Origin: Phycisphaerae bacterium
GTDB lineage: Bacteria; Planctomycetota; Phycisphaerae; UBA1845
Assembly: GCA_029260075.1 (NCBI GenBank)
Contig: JAJDDY010000027.1
Location: forward strand, 1-64,000
Length of the DNA stretch: 64,000 nucleotides
Direction of reading: 5' to 3'
Shown here: positions 1-8,459 of the stretch, in pieces
How positions within the stretch are numbered: the stretch's first letter is position 1
How the letters are laid out: each line of letters starts with the position of its first letter
The notes under the pieces: model-generated
Told to the model about the DNA's origin: nothing
Database searches by the model: none
The model's input: only the letters and a program-made list of their open reading frames with translations
Translations under genes and position numbers: made by a program

Positions 1-241
1 TAGACTGCATGTGGACACCGCGTTCCTCCTTTCAAGGCCAAACAACGTTCGTGATCAAACGTCTGTTTAGCCCCCGGAGAACCGGTGTCCAACTCGTTTC
101 AAGCCTTAAATCTCAACAACTTTTTTGGAGGAGAACCAACATTGAGCCCCTCTGAAACCTCAATTATGCTATACGATTGGCACTTCATGTCGAGTACTTG
201 AAATCAACATGGTCGTCACGCTGGCTCGTCAGTGTGTGTTA
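1..241. other. Window edge, no gene seen
   Basis: No convincing reading frame with a ribosome binding site was found on either strand. The stretch ends in a TA dinucleotide at 240-241 that borders the first family A repeat. With that repeat it makes up the gene-free 385 bases before the SMR-like gene. Confidence 0.4.
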
Positions 242-386
242 GTGCATTGCCACGCCCCAAGTGACGGGTTCGTTTGAACCGAACCGCGACCTTGCGGGAG
301 CGCTTTCAAGCCGTTGCGGCGTTCAAACGTCCGCGTCCTCACGGGCGCGGCTCGGTAATCCCGTCACTTGATGTGTGACTGCCCGC
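242..386. repeat. Family A palindromic element, copy 1
   Basis: The left terminus begins GTGCATTGCCACGCC and the right terminus, read on the other strand, begins GCGGGCAGTCACACATC. The inner arms are two versions of GAGCCGCGACCNTNAGGGAGCG facing each other, so the unit can fold into a long imperfect hairpin. TA flanks both ends (240-241 and 387-388), as expected for a Tc1/mariner/IS630-type target. No coding capacity. The right edge supplies the last base of the stop codon of the adjoining transporter gene. Confidence 0.8.
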
Positions 387-787
387 TAGACGGCATTCTT
401 CCCCCCTTGGCTCGCGACGAGAACAATGCCGATCATAATCATGGCGACGCCCGCGAGCTGACCTGCGGTTATGCGCTCGGCCAGCGCCGGGTGAAGCCTT
501 GCCACCATAGCGATCACGACGAAGCCGCCGCCTACCATGATCGGGTAAGCTACACTGATCGGCAATGACTTGCTTTGTAATGCGTACATGTACAACGCGG
601 CGTTGAGACCGAAGCAGATGAGCCCGGTCAGTAGAACGCCGCTGGTCGCGATCACGCCGGCGGCTGCGATCGGGCCGTCCCGCATCAATCCGCCCGACCC
701 GGCCACGGATTTCATGCCGACCTTCATCAGTAAGTTCGCTGCGGCGTTGAGTAGCATGGCCACACCCAAGGCAACGATATATTTCAT
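386..787 (-). CDS. SMR/EamA-like small membrane transporter
   Basis: Predicted 133-residue inner-membrane protein with four hydrophobic helices, the size and layout of the small multidrug resistance (SMR) branch of the drug/metabolite transporter superfamily. The last third (YPIMVGGGFVVIAMV, then QLAGVAMIMIGIVLV) matches the SMR pattern of a Gly-rich helix 3 and a dimerising helix 4. The Glu that binds cation and drug in helix 1 of EmrE is not evident: the segment reads LLNAAANLLMKVG, with Asn near that place. A drug-proton antiporter role is therefore doubtful and a lipid or sugar-lipid flippase relative (ArnE-like) is possible. The start at 787 is preceded by AAAGGA at good spacing; an in-frame start further upstream is less likely. 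The TAG stop lies exactly at the TA/element junction of repeat copy 1. Confidence 0.72.
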   Translation of the reverse strand: MKYIVALGVAMLLNAAANLLMKVGMKSVAGSGGLMRDGPIAAAGVIATSGVLLTGLICFGLNAALYMYALQSKSLPISVAYPIMVGGGFVVIAMVARLHPALAERITAGQLAGVAMIMIGIVLVASQGGKNAV

Positions 788-820
788 TGACGATTCCTTT
801 CTCGCTGGTACGCCTTGCCA

Positions 821-1001
821 GACCGGCGCCACACCTTAATCTTCGGGTTGTCGCACCCGGAACGACTGGAACCCCGGTGCGCCGGTCAGAGCCCTCCGCG
901 CTAGCGGTGGGACCGGTCCGAGGGCTTGCGCCCACGGCTCTGATTCCGCACGAACCGACGAGCCAATCCCAAAACCCACAAGAGGATGTTTGGCACTGCA
1001 C
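821..1001. repeat. Family D element, copy 1
   Basis: About 180 bp, nearly the reverse complement of 59070-59249. Shared landmarks are AGCCAATCCCAAAACCCAC, CACGAACCGACGAGCC and GCTAGCGGTGGGACCGGTCC. The right end read inward is GTGCAGTGCCAAAC and is followed by TA (1002-1003). The left end resembles GTGCAGCGTCACACC but has drifted. No coding capacity seen; a hairpin with CCGCTAGCGG near the centre is evident. Confidence 0.75.
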
Positions 1002-1003
1002 TA

Positions 1004-1152
1004 GTGCTCTGTCACGACTCAAGTGATGGGTTGGTCCGATTCGAGCCGCGACCGTAAGGGAGTGTTTTCGAGCTGTCGCCACCGGCTTTTGAACATCCGC
1101 TTCCTTACGGGCGCGGCTCGGTAAACCCTTCAATCGATGTGTGACAGATCTC
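1004..1152. repeat. Family A palindromic element, copy 2
   Basis: Starts GTGCTCTGTCACGACTC directly after TA (1002-1003) and ends with a diverged inverted copy (GAGATCTGTCACACATCG read inward). The inner arms are GAGCCGCGACCGTAAGGGAG and CGCTTCCTTACGGGCGCGGC. It abuts the family D element on its left and a mini element on its right. Confidence 0.8.
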
Positions 1153-1153
1153 A

Positions 1154-1257
1154 GTGCTTGGTCACACCTTAATGTTACGGTTCGTGATGTCCGCTCCTTG
1201 ATGGTCGCAGTTTTGCTCTGACAAACGCAACCCGAATTCCCAGCAGTGACAAAGCAC
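1154..1257. repeat. Short TIR-bounded mini element
   Basis: A 104-bp stretch bounded by GTGCTTGGTCACACCTT on the left and, read inward from the right, GTGCTTTGTCACTGCTG. Both ends match the terminal repeat of the IS630 element at 61536-62756. The interior resembles no other repeat in the window. The following 1258-1476 has no gene that can be supported; one short minus-strand frame (reading SRLTDWKVDPSEFF) may be a gene remnant but is too short to name. Confidence 0.55.
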
Positions 1258-1476
1258 CAGCAGTTTGTCGAAGAACTCTGAGGGATCGACTTTCCAGTCG
1301 GTCAAACGGCTCTAGCGCCCGCAGGAAGACCGACTCGAAAGCCGGTGACACAGATCGAGGCCTTTCTCCAACATACTGCTAAGCCTCTGCGCTACGCACG
1401 GTGGCTACACACTTTGTATCGGCGCTACGGGGCAATCTTTCGGAAGGAATTCAGAATTGAGCGGTCGGGAAAACGA

Positions 1477-1962
1477 CTACGCATCGCGCGACGATGCGGA
1501 TAGTGTCGAGCTGGCAAGGCGGGCGGTTTGTAGTACGCCGATGAGCAGGAGCAAGGCGCCCACAGGCACGATCATCACGCCGAGACCGGGGTCGCCGTCG
1601 TAAATGAACACGCCGCCCAGTAGGAATCCTCCGGGGAGCAGAAAACTGGAGGAGAGTAGGCAAGACGAAGCAAGACGTCGGCGCTTCGCAGCCGACGCCG
1701 GCGTGTCGCGGACCGTGACGGCGAAGGCGATATGCACAAGAGCAAGGAGCGTGCCGTGCGCGTGCGCGAGTGTCCACATCAAGCGACGGGCTTCGTTGGC
1801 GACGTCCACGTAGAGTCCGACCTTCAGCGCGTGCATCACTTCAAGTGCGATGCCCATGGTTAGAAAGAACAGAAGCGACCACCATCCGAACCGAATGTGG
1901 CGCAGTGCCATGTCGCTGGCGGTATCGCGGCCGACCTTCTCCGGTTTCAAACGTCGTGACAA
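1477..1962 (-). CDS. Four-helix membrane protein, unknown function
   Basis: Predicted 161-residue integral membrane protein with four hydrophobic segments. The second half of helix 1 and helix 2 carry His residues (EVMHALKVG and TLAHAHGTLLALVH), which could bind haem or metal; this is inference. I do not recognise the family. It lies 36 bases or fewer downstream of the octaheme cytochrome gene on the same strand, so the two are probably co-transcribed and the protein may be its membrane partner. The start is uncertain: TTG at 1962 has AGGAG upstream, TTG at 1977 is possible, and an ATG at 1911 would still keep all four helices. Confidence 0.6.
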   Translation of the reverse strand: MSRRLKPEKVGRDTASDMALRHIRFGWWSLLFFLTMGIALEVMHALKVGLYVDVANEARRLMWTLAHAHGTLLALVHIAFAVTVRDTPASAAKRRRLASSCLLSSSFLLPGGFLLGGVFIYDGDPGLGVMIVPVGALLLLIGVLQTARLASSTLSASSRDA

Positions 1963-1998
1963 CCCTTGACTCCTCAAGACGCGGGTACTGCGCTTGGC

Positions 1999-4005
1999 CT
2001 ATTCCCTCAGCAAGAACGGCTTGTCGTCGCGCTGGTGAGTTAAGCGCATGATCTGATTGATTTGCAGCCTTCCATCCGGACCGATCAATACGGCATCCAT
2101 CCCCGCGCGGGCGGCCCCGGCGCTTGATGTGTGCATCCAGAGTTGAGAGACGCTTCGTGCGGCGCTCATGCGCTCCTCGGGCGGCGCGAGAAATCCGTAA
2201 TCCACAGATTCGTAGTCCGGCAAGGTTTGCAGCGATCGGTACGCGATGAAGCGAACCGCGTCGTAGGGATCCATCAGCAAATGCCCGAGATACGGCGGAA
2301 TCCACCGGGTTCCCGAGGCTTCTTGCGCAGCATCCCATCCCATGCTCCACGCCATCAACGCCCGCTGACCAGGGTCGCCGCGCAACCCCCACAACAGCGA
2401 CGCGGCTACGTGCTGCTCGTCCGCGTCAAGCGTTGGCGGCGCAATGTCAAACCATGTTTCGAGGAATCGGCTGGTCCAATCGAGCGTGCGGTCGAGATGA
2501 CATTGATTGCATGCATTGGGACGTCCGGTGTCTTGGCTCGCCGCAACCGAAGGGCTATCGATCTGGTGACTGCGTATCGCCTTGTGCAGGCCGTAGGTCG
2601 TATAGGGCATGTGGCAGTTGTAGCAAAGGCTTCCGGTCGATTCGGCGGCGTGGTGCGTGTGCTCTTGAATTCGCGAGCGAAACGAGTCGTGACACTGAAG
2701 GCAGGCTTCGTTGCCGAGGGCTGTGTGTTTGAGTTGGTCGTTGGCCCACTCGCCTTGTGGTCGCGGATCGTCCGGCTTCTGGTGCATCGCGTGGCAGGAA
2801 AAACACGACAACGTGCCACGCAGATAGCACGGTGATTCGATGAGTCCGTTGTATTCGCGCCCGCTCACGCGAATCATTCCATCGGACCAGAAGCTCTCTT
2901 TGAGGTTGCGCGTGCTGGGATTTTCTTTGATGGCCTCCTTGACGCTGGCGTTCTGCGCCGGTCGACCGCTGACGATGTACTTCGTGTCGTTGAGATCATC
3001 GCCCGGCCGATAGCGGTAGCCGTTTTCCATCCAAGCGTCCTGCTCTTCGTCTGTTCGCAGGGTAAACACGCTGTGGCACTGGCCGCAGACTTGGGACTTC
3101 CGTTGATGCGGAAGCTTTTCCGGTTGAACGATTGTCGGGTCCGCGTCGTCGCCAAGATGCTGGCGGTATCGGCGCGCCGGACTTTGATTGATGCGCACGT
3201 GTTGTTCAGCCGGACCATGGCACGCCTCGCACGCGATCCCGAGTTCGGCCACGTGCGTATCGCTCAGCGGGCGATGTTCATCCGCAGTACGGGGTCGACC
3301 CAGTGTGGCGTGACACGAAATACATCCGACGTCCCAGCGCGCGGCGCCGGCAATGGGCAGATTGTGACCGTCCGGCCACGGCGGGCGAATGAACGAGCCG
3401 TGATCACTAATCCATTGCTGTTCCTGAATGCGGTAGTCGAAGGGTAGCTGCGCGATCTCGCGACCATATCCCGTGGCGAACCAATAGATCTGAAGGGCGT
3501 GCGATCCGGTGGTCATAACGATTTTTCGTTGAACGCGCGGTGCAGCGCCGTGGGACTCATCCCAATCCGGGTCTTCCATGTCGACCCAGAACTCATCGCC
3601 GTTGCGATAGAGTCGATACGAACGGTTGCGCAGCGTAAGCGTGACGTTTTCAAAGTCCCCCACAACGGAAGTAGGACTGGCCGCCTGCGTCATGGAGCGA
3701 TGGTACGAGCCGTTCCATGTGTCGTAATGAGCAGGGTGGCATGCCTTACACGTTTGGGACGTGACGTACGATGCGGTGGGGACTTCGATCGGTCGGTCGT
3801 GGGCCTCAACCATTGTCGGTTCAACGGGTCGGTACCGAGTGACTGTCCACGCGAGCGCGGTCGGCACACCCGCCCAGAGCGCAACCGCTGGCACCGCGAT
3901 GAGGTATGAACGGGCGCGCAGCACGCCCACAAGGACCGGTAGCGTTCCGGCGGCCAATACGCCTACCAGGAGCGCAAGCTCGGCGTTCGTCGCGCCGACG
4001 TGCAT
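1999..4005 (-). CDS. Membrane-anchored octaheme c-type cytochrome
   Basis: About 668 residues. Two hydrophobic segments fill the first 55 residues, followed by a periplasmic region with eight CXXCH haem sites: CKACH near 84, CISCH 227, CEACH 256, CGQCH 306, CFSCH 402, CLQCH 434, CYNCH 460 and CNQCH 497. The spacing and the flanking His residues resemble the cytochrome c554/multihaem family, which carries electrons between periplasmic redox partners. The last 150 residues have no haem motif and look like an alpha-helical repeat domain. The start at 4005 is preferred because GGAG lies 9 bases upstream; an in-frame ATG at 4020 is the alternative. The stop is close to the start of the small membrane protein. 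No lone octaheme reductase lysine motif was found, so electron carrier is safer than reductase. Confidence 0.82.
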   Translation of the reverse strand: MHVGATNAELALLVGVLAAGTLPVLVGVLRARSYLIAVPAVALWAGVPTALAWTVTRYRPVEPTMVEAHDRPIEVPTASYVTSQTCKACHPAHYDTWNGSYHRSMTQAASPTSVVGDFENVTLTLRNRSYRLYRNGDEFWVDMEDPDWDESHGAAPRVQRKIVMTTGSHALQIYWFATGYGREIAQLPFDYRIQEQQWISDHGSFIRPPWPDGHNLPIAGAARWDVGCISCHATLGRPRTADEHRPLSDTHVAELGIACEACHGPAEQHVRINQSPARRYRQHLGDDADPTIVQPEKLPHQRKSQVCGQCHSVFTLRTDEEQDAWMENGYRYRPGDDLNDTKYIVSGRPAQNASVKEAIKENPSTRNLKESFWSDGMIRVSGREYNGLIESPCYLRGTLSCFSCHAMHQKPDDPRPQGEWANDQLKHTALGNEACLQCHDSFRSRIQEHTHHAAESTGSLCYNCHMPYTTYGLHKAIRSHQIDSPSVAASQDTGRPNACNQCHLDRTLDWTSRFLETWFDIAPPTLDADEQHVAASLLWGLRGDPGQRALMAWSMGWDAAQEASGTRWIPPYLGHLLMDPYDAVRFIAYRSLQTLPDYESVDYGFLAPPEERMSAARSVSQLWMHTSSAGAARAGMDAVLIGPDGRLQINQIMRLTHQRDDKPFLLRE

Positions 4006-4020
4006 TCGATACGGCTCCAT

Positions 4021-4353
4021 TTTTTGCTTGACGCAAGATCTGTCCGGCGTACTGCTCCGCCCACACGGTGCAGCCACCGTATCCACAGCATACAAGATCT
4101 GACACTCTGAACAAAGCTTTTTCTTTGAAGCGAGGCCGTTCTATGGGCAAGAGACGGCCAATCGCGGCCTAGCGGCCTATTGGACAGGTCTGGCGCCTGC
4201 TTCCGGCGGGTGATTCGTTGGCGATTTCCGCCTCTTTACCGGTACAAGTCCCCCGTCATCACGGGCGAGTTTCGCGGCGACGTGATTGAATGCCAGCTTG
4301 TTCGGCAGACGGCTAGGAGAGGCCGTTTCGACGAAAACCAGTGCGAGAATTGG
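4021..4353. repeat. Spacer with a diverged family B repeat
   Basis: Between the divergent cytochrome and the end of the dehydratase gene. From about 4179 to 4310 the sequence resembles family B (CTGCTTCCGGCGGGTGATTC, then CCGTCATCACGGGCGAG), a diverged version of the copy at 7516-7660. No gene is supported here. Confidence 0.5.
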
Positions 4354-4680
4354 CTAGCGCGCGGCGTCGATCTTGGCGGCGAGGACGAAATCGCTCTCCG
4401 TCAGGCCGTCGATCTTATGGGTCCAAATGTCCACGCGAACCTTGCCCCAGGTGAAGAAAATGTTCGGGTGGTGGTTTTGATCCTCAGCCACGGCGCCGAT
4501 TCGGTTGACGAATGACAGGGCTTCCGAGAAATCCGGGAAGGCGTACGGCTTGGTCAAATGATGGTTGTTCTCGGCGGTCCATCCGTCGAGCTGTGCCACT
4601 AATTTCGCTACCCGAGCAGCGTCGAGAGGCGGTACGCCACCGCAACACGGCACACATTGTCCATTGGCTAGGTCCGTCAT
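4354..4680 (-). CDS. phhB: Pterin-4a-carbinolamine dehydratase
   Basis: A 108-residue protein of the normal length for this family. It dehydrates 4a-hydroxytetrahydrobiopterin, recycling the pterin cofactor of aromatic amino acid hydroxylases; in bacteria without such a hydroxylase the family is also linked to molybdopterin or folate metabolism. The family signature is intact: NNHHLTKPYAFPDF, then EDQNHHPNIFFTWGKV and DIWTHKIDGLTESD, which include the three active-site His and the Asp. The ATG at 4680 is chosen because it places the start just before the conserved CGGVPPLD region; a longer frame upstream has no conservation. No phenylalanine hydroxylase gene is nearby, so its substrate is not shown by context. 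Confidence 0.85.
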   Translation of the reverse strand: MTDLANGQCVPCCGGVPPLDAARVAKLVAQLDGWTAENNHHLTKPYAFPDFSEALSFVNRIGAVAEDQNHHPNIFFTWGKVRVDIWTHKIDGLTESDFVLAAKIDAAR

Positions 4681-4784
4681 TACTGCGATCCTCAGTCTGG
4701 GCGTCGGCGGTACGACCGCCCTCGCCACAACGTGTGCGGCGGCGGCGTACTCCTCATTCTTCGCGGCGTACCCGACCACGCCTC

Positions 4785-5536
4785 ACTGACCGCCGGTCGA
4801 GACGGCGAAGGGCAACAACTCAGGCAAGCGTTGAACCCCGATTGCCTATACGTCATGGACCGCGGGTTCCAATCGTATCAACTGTTCAGCGGCATCATCG
4901 AAGCCGGTAGCCATTTCGTCGGACGGCTACGGAAGACCGCGTGTTGCGACGTCGTCGAACATCGACCGCTCACCGGCGAAGACCGATCGGCTGGCGTCGT
5001 CAGCGACACGATCGTGCGGCTCGGCGAACGACAGGACCGAATGCCCAACCAGCCTCCATTGCGCCGCGTCGAAGTCAACTTAGTCGATCGCAACGGGAAA
5101 GCAAGCACGCCGATTCTGCTGACCAGCCGGCTCGATCTGTCGGCGTTGATGGTCGCGCTGATCTATCAACATCGATGGCCAATCGAACTCTTTTTTCGCT
5201 GGCTCAAGTGCATGGCCTGCTTCAAACATTTTTTCTCCGAGTCGCAAGCCGGGATGACGATGCAGATGTACATCGCCATCCTCGGAACGCTCCTAATCGC
5301 AGTAACCACCGGCGCCAAGCCAAGTTGCTACGACTACAACCTCATGGGTCTTGCAGCCAGCGGCATGGCGCCGAGCCGAACGAGCACGAGCCGCCGCGAA
5401 CGCACGCGCCAAGGCCTCGCACTCGGTAGGGCGGCTACCGGTGCGCACCTACAATTCTTGCCGCACGCCAGCAACCGCCAACAACCAATCCACCGCGCAA
5501 CACACAAGCCGGACAGAATTGTCTTCAAGCCGGTGA
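4785..5536 (+). pseudogene. IS4-type transposase remnant
   Basis: C-terminal part of an IS4-family DDE transposase. The second catalytic Asp is in YVMDRGFQSYQLF and the Y-(2)-R-(3)-E-(6)-K signature is present as YQHRWPIELFFRWLK. The first catalytic Asp and the whole N-terminus are missing, so the gene is truncated at about 4785. The conserved frame is also lost after about 5345: the expected tail (RARAAANARAKASHSVGR) continues in the next frame (5351-5536), so a frameshift has occurred. The right end meets a family B edge (CAGACTGTTGAACAAC from 5545). No terminal repeats of the original IS are recognisable. Non-functional. Confidence 0.82.
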
Positions 5537-5735
5537 TCCATTAGCAGACTGTTGAACAACAGAAAGTTCCGGTGAGACCGACTCTTCGGCGGCTGGTTCG
5601 TGAATCCATTCTCGCACCCACATTCAAGAATCCTTCGCGCGCGTCAGCGACGACACGCAATGCATTATGGGGATCCTGCTCGGGCAAGAGGGACGAGATC
5701 GGAATCTGGTCCCAGCAAATGCCACCGAGCGCGAA

Positions 5736-7058
5736 CTAACTGGCCACGGCTGTCCGGGCGCGCCGCGGACCACGACCCGGTCGACGACGAGCACTGTTCG
5801 TCGCGCCAGCGCGAGGTCGATTCCTTTGACCACCGGTGCCTCTTGGTGCAGCGCTCCGAGGACGATGGGGCAGTTCCGCGAACATCACCTTTGGCGCAAC
5901 ATACCCCGGAAGATCGCCCGCCGGGCGGAGTTGGGTACAGATCAGGCGTTCGATGTCGCGCAGGCTGCCGCGGTCTTCACCGCTAACGAAGGAGAGCGCC
6001 GTCCCGCTTGCTCCGGCGCGACCGGTTCGACCGATGCGATGCACGTAGGTCTCCGGCTCGGCGGTCAGATCATAATTGATGACATGCGAGATGTTCTCGA
6101 TGTCCAACCCACGGGCCGCAATATCTGTCGCTACGAGAACGGCTGTCTTCCCCGATCGGAACGCGGCGAGTGCTCGCGTACGAGCGTTTTGACTCTTGTT
6201 GCCGTGAATCGCAGCCGCTTCAATTCCGGCCTTCGTCAAATTGCGAACGACCTTGTCCGCTCCATGCTTGGTGCGCGTAAACACCAACGCCCTGGTGAAT
6301 GGTGTATTCTCCAGAAGGGTACACAACAACTGAGACTTTTCGCTTTTCTCGACGCGATAGGCGAAGTGCTCGATGGCCTCCGCCGGCGATGACACCCGCG
6401 CCACTTCCACCGATACCGGGTTGCTCAGGATGTCGCGAGACAGGTCGCGAATGGGCTTGGGCATAGTGGCCGACAGCAGCAGCGACTGACGCCGCTTGGG
6501 CACCTTTGCCAAAATCCGCCGGATGTCCGGCAGGAAGCCCATGTCCAACATGCGATCGGCTTCATCGAGCACCAACATTTCCACACCGTCGAGCGAAACG
6601 TTGCCGTCGGCCATGTGGTCCAACAGGCGACCAGGAGTAGCCACAAGCACATCAACACCGGCACGCAAGGTACGCGTTTGGGCGTGCTTGTTGACGCCGC
6701 CGTAGACGACGGTTTGCCTGGTCTTGCAAAACCGACCGTAGGACTTGAAGCTGTCCATAATCTGCTGAGCCAACTCGCGCGTCGGCGCCAGGACCAGACA
6801 ACGAATCTTTCGTGAACCGCGACGCCCTTGCTGCTCGGGCCTGGGCGAACGACCGTCGCCCAAGCGATGCAGAATCGGCAGCGCAAAAGCAGCCGTCTTA
6901 CCGGTACCCGTCTGGGCTACGGCAAGAACGTCCTTTCCTTCGAGAATATACGGAATGGCCTCGGCCTGAATCGGCGTAGGCGTCTCGTATCCAGCGGTGC
7001 GAACCGCATCTAACAGCGGCCGGTTCAGCCGCAACTCTTCAAATTTCATGCAATACAT
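5736..7058 (-). CDS. rhlE: DEAD-box ATP-dependent RNA helicase (RhlE-like)
   Basis: A 440-residue superfamily 2 RNA helicase that unwinds short RNA duplexes, likely in ribosome assembly or RNA turnover. Motifs in order: Q motif ([14 protein letters not shown]), I (AQTGTGKT), Ia (PTRELA), Ib (TPGRLLD), II ([13 protein letters not shown]), III (SATMP), IV-V ([10 protein letters not shown], then [11 protein letters not shown]) and VI ([10 protein letters not shown]). The last 45 residues are rich in Arg, Pro and Gly, the usual RNA-binding tail of RhlE-type proteins. The start may be the ATG at 7058 or the ATG at 7049. The gene stands alone, flanked by repeats. The symbol is by motif resemblance; CsdA/DeaD and SrmB relatives share the core. 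Confidence 0.9.
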   Translation of the reverse strand: MYCMKFEELRLNRPLLDAVRTAGYETPTPIQAEAIPYILEGKDVLAVAQTGTGKTAAFALPILHRLGDGRSPRPEQQGRRGSRKIRCLVLAPTRELAQQIMDSFKSYGRFCKTRQTVVYGGVNKHAQTRTLRAGVDVLVATPGRLLDHMADGNVSLDGVEMLVLDEADRMLDMGFLPDIRRILAKVPKRRQSLLLSATMPKPIRDLSRDILSNPVSVEVARVSSPAEAIEHFAYRVEKSEKSQLLCTLLENTPFTRALVFTRTKHGADKVVRNLTKAGIEAAAIHGNKSQNARTRALAAFRSGKTAVLVATDIAARGLDIENISHVINYDLTAEPETYVHRIGRTGRAGASGTALSFVSGEDRGSLRDIERLICTQLRPAGDLPGYVAPKVMFAELPHRPRSAAPRGTGGQRNRPRAGATNSARRRPGRGPRRARTAVAS

Positions 7059-7236
7059 ACTTTCTGGGGTAACTTCAGGCGGGACGTGTCAAACGCGCTG
7101 CATCTGCCAAAACCATCAATGCCTGGCTGTAATCGGGCCGTCTGGGTTGACCCAGACCCTAGCCCGCAACAGTCTATCGGCTATTCCAGAATTTGTCAAC
7201 TACAATTCCGAGAGGATACGACTGGTCGGCCACCAA

Positions 7237-7385
7237 GTGCTCTGTCACGCCTCAAGTGACGGGTTCGTCCGATCCGAGCCGCGACCGTGAGGGAGCGCTT
7301 CCGAGCTGTCATCACCGGACTTCAGACGTCCGCTTCCTTACTGGCGCGGCTCGGTAAACCCCTCATTCGAGGCGTGACGAAGCGG
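7237..7385. repeat. Family A palindromic element, copy 3
   Basis: Starts GTGCTCTGTCACGCCTC. The right end read inward is CCGCTTCGTCACGCCTC, making 14 of the 17 terminal bases identical. The inner arms are GAGCCGCGACCGTGAGGGAG and CGCTTCCTTACTGGCGCGGC. TA follows at 7386-7387, where the family C element begins. The leading part of this spacer (7059-7236) has no gene and no recognised repeat. Confidence 0.85.
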
Positions 7386-7387
7386 TA

Positions 7388-7513
7388 GTGCTTTGTCAGC
7401 GGTCAATTGACGGCCTGGGTGGCCCACGGTTTGGACAGTGGGGGACACGAATCGGCAGTGGATTCACGTCCCCACGTCTGAAAAAATGGACCACCCAGAC
7501 CCGTCGCAAGTCC
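7388..7513. repeat. Family C element, copy 1
   Basis: Begins GTGCTTTGTCAGCGGTC after TA (7386-7387) and ends before TA (7514-7515). The inner arms are CTGGGTGGCCCACGG and, inverted, GGACCACCCAGACCC. A second near-complete copy is at 31022-31142 and fragments are at 29872-29950 and 36836-36900. Confidence 0.75.
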
Positions 7514-7515
7514 TA

Positions 7516-7660
7516 GTGCAGCCTGTTGAACAAGGCTGATGTTCCATCACGTCGCCGCGAGGCCGCCCGTGACAACGGGACTTATCCCCGTCAGGGGGCG
7601 GAAATCGCTGAAGGATCACCGGATGGAAGCCGGTGCCACACTTGTTCAACTAAGCGCATC
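7516..7660. repeat. Family B element, copy 1
   Basis: Bounded by GTGCAGCCTGTTGAACAAG and, read inward from the right, AGTTGAACAAGTGTGGCACC. It contains CCGGATGGAAGCCGG, a short hairpin found in every B copy. It sits directly after the TA that ends the family C element, completing a three-element array. Confidence 0.75.
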
Positions 7661-7674
7661 GCTGACGCAATACG

Positions 7675-8154
7675 TCAGCACGGACCCTTCGCGAAGAACT
7701 CGGCTGCACCCTTACCGATTTCTTCCGGGGTCAGGTCTTGAATATGCGTCGCGATAGACCAGTGATGTCCGAACGGATCGGCGACCTTGCCCATCCGATC
7801 ACCCCAGAACATGTCCATCGGCTTCATCATTTCCGTAGCACCGGCTGCGATCGCGCGATCGAAGCTTCTGTCCACATCAGCGACGTACAGGTGAACGGTA
7901 ATGGTTGTGCCGTTGATCGTTCCGGGTGCCTTAGCGCCGGGACCGGGATACTCCGAACCGAGCATCATCCGCGAATCGCCGATCTGAACTTCCGCGTGCA
8001 TTACAGTCTTGCCGTCGGGGCCTGGCATGCGAAACAATTCTTCCGCGCCGAATGCTTTGGTATAGAACTCGATGGCCGCGCTGGCGTCTTGCACAGTGAC
8101 GTACGACGTGATTGTTGCATATCCATCAGGTACCGGTTTGACTTGGTTGGCCAC
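7675..8154 (-). CDS. VOC (glyoxalase/PhnB-like) family protein
   Basis: A 159-residue protein of the vicinal oxygen chelate superfamily, closest in pattern to the PhnB/glyoxalase-bleomycin resistance group. Two beta-alpha-beta-beta-beta modules can be followed: YVTVQDASAAIEFYTKAFGAEE with VMHAEVQIGDSRMML, then VHLYVADVDRSFDRAIAAGA with VADPFGHHWSIATH. Substrate cannot be told from sequence; enzymes of this group act on lactoylglutathione, antibiotics or small aromatics, and many are uncharacterised. The GTG at 8154 is chosen because AAAGGAA lies 7 bases upstream; the longer upstream frame has no conservation. Confidence 0.85.
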   Translation of the reverse strand: MANQVKPVPDGYATITSYVTVQDASAAIEFYTKAFGAEELFRMPGPDGKTVMHAEVQIGDSRMMLGSEYPGPGAKAPGTINGTTITVHLYVADVDRSFDRAIAAGATEMMKPMDMFWGDRMGKVADPFGHHWSIATHIQDLTPEEIGKGAAEFFAKGPC

Positions 8155-8459
8155 GGCTATGTTCCTTTCATCAATGGTCAATGATGCGTGTGGAAACGAT
8201 TCCCAACGTCGACTGATTCGATCCGGTGCGGACTGCCTGCCCCGACTATTCACCGAACAGAGACCCGCCACGTAGAAGTATCCACCAAAAATCACAGCTT
8301 GGCAACGGGGCGAACCAGGCTGCATATTCCGGGCGACGCGTCCACGACTTCACCGGGCGGGCGCACGTTTGGGGACGCGGAAAGGCGCGTACGGCGCGCA
8401 TCGAATCTCGGGCGCTCGCCAAAGGTGAAATAAGCGGGCGGATCAGAAATTGGACGCGC
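8155..8459. other. Spacer without recognised features
   Basis: About 305 bases between two minus-strand genes. No conserved frame, repeat family or clear terminator was found. Confidence 0.4.

Noticed and set aside
339-1133. Long minus-strand frame of 264 codons across the transporter and repeats
   Set aside because: It overlaps the transporter gene in another frame and runs through two repeat elements; its Arg-rich product is a by-product of the palindromic repeats.
1258-1476. Possible gene fragment reading SRLTDWKVDPSEFF on the minus strand
   Set aside because: Only about 25 residues can be read and no family fits; kept only as a note.
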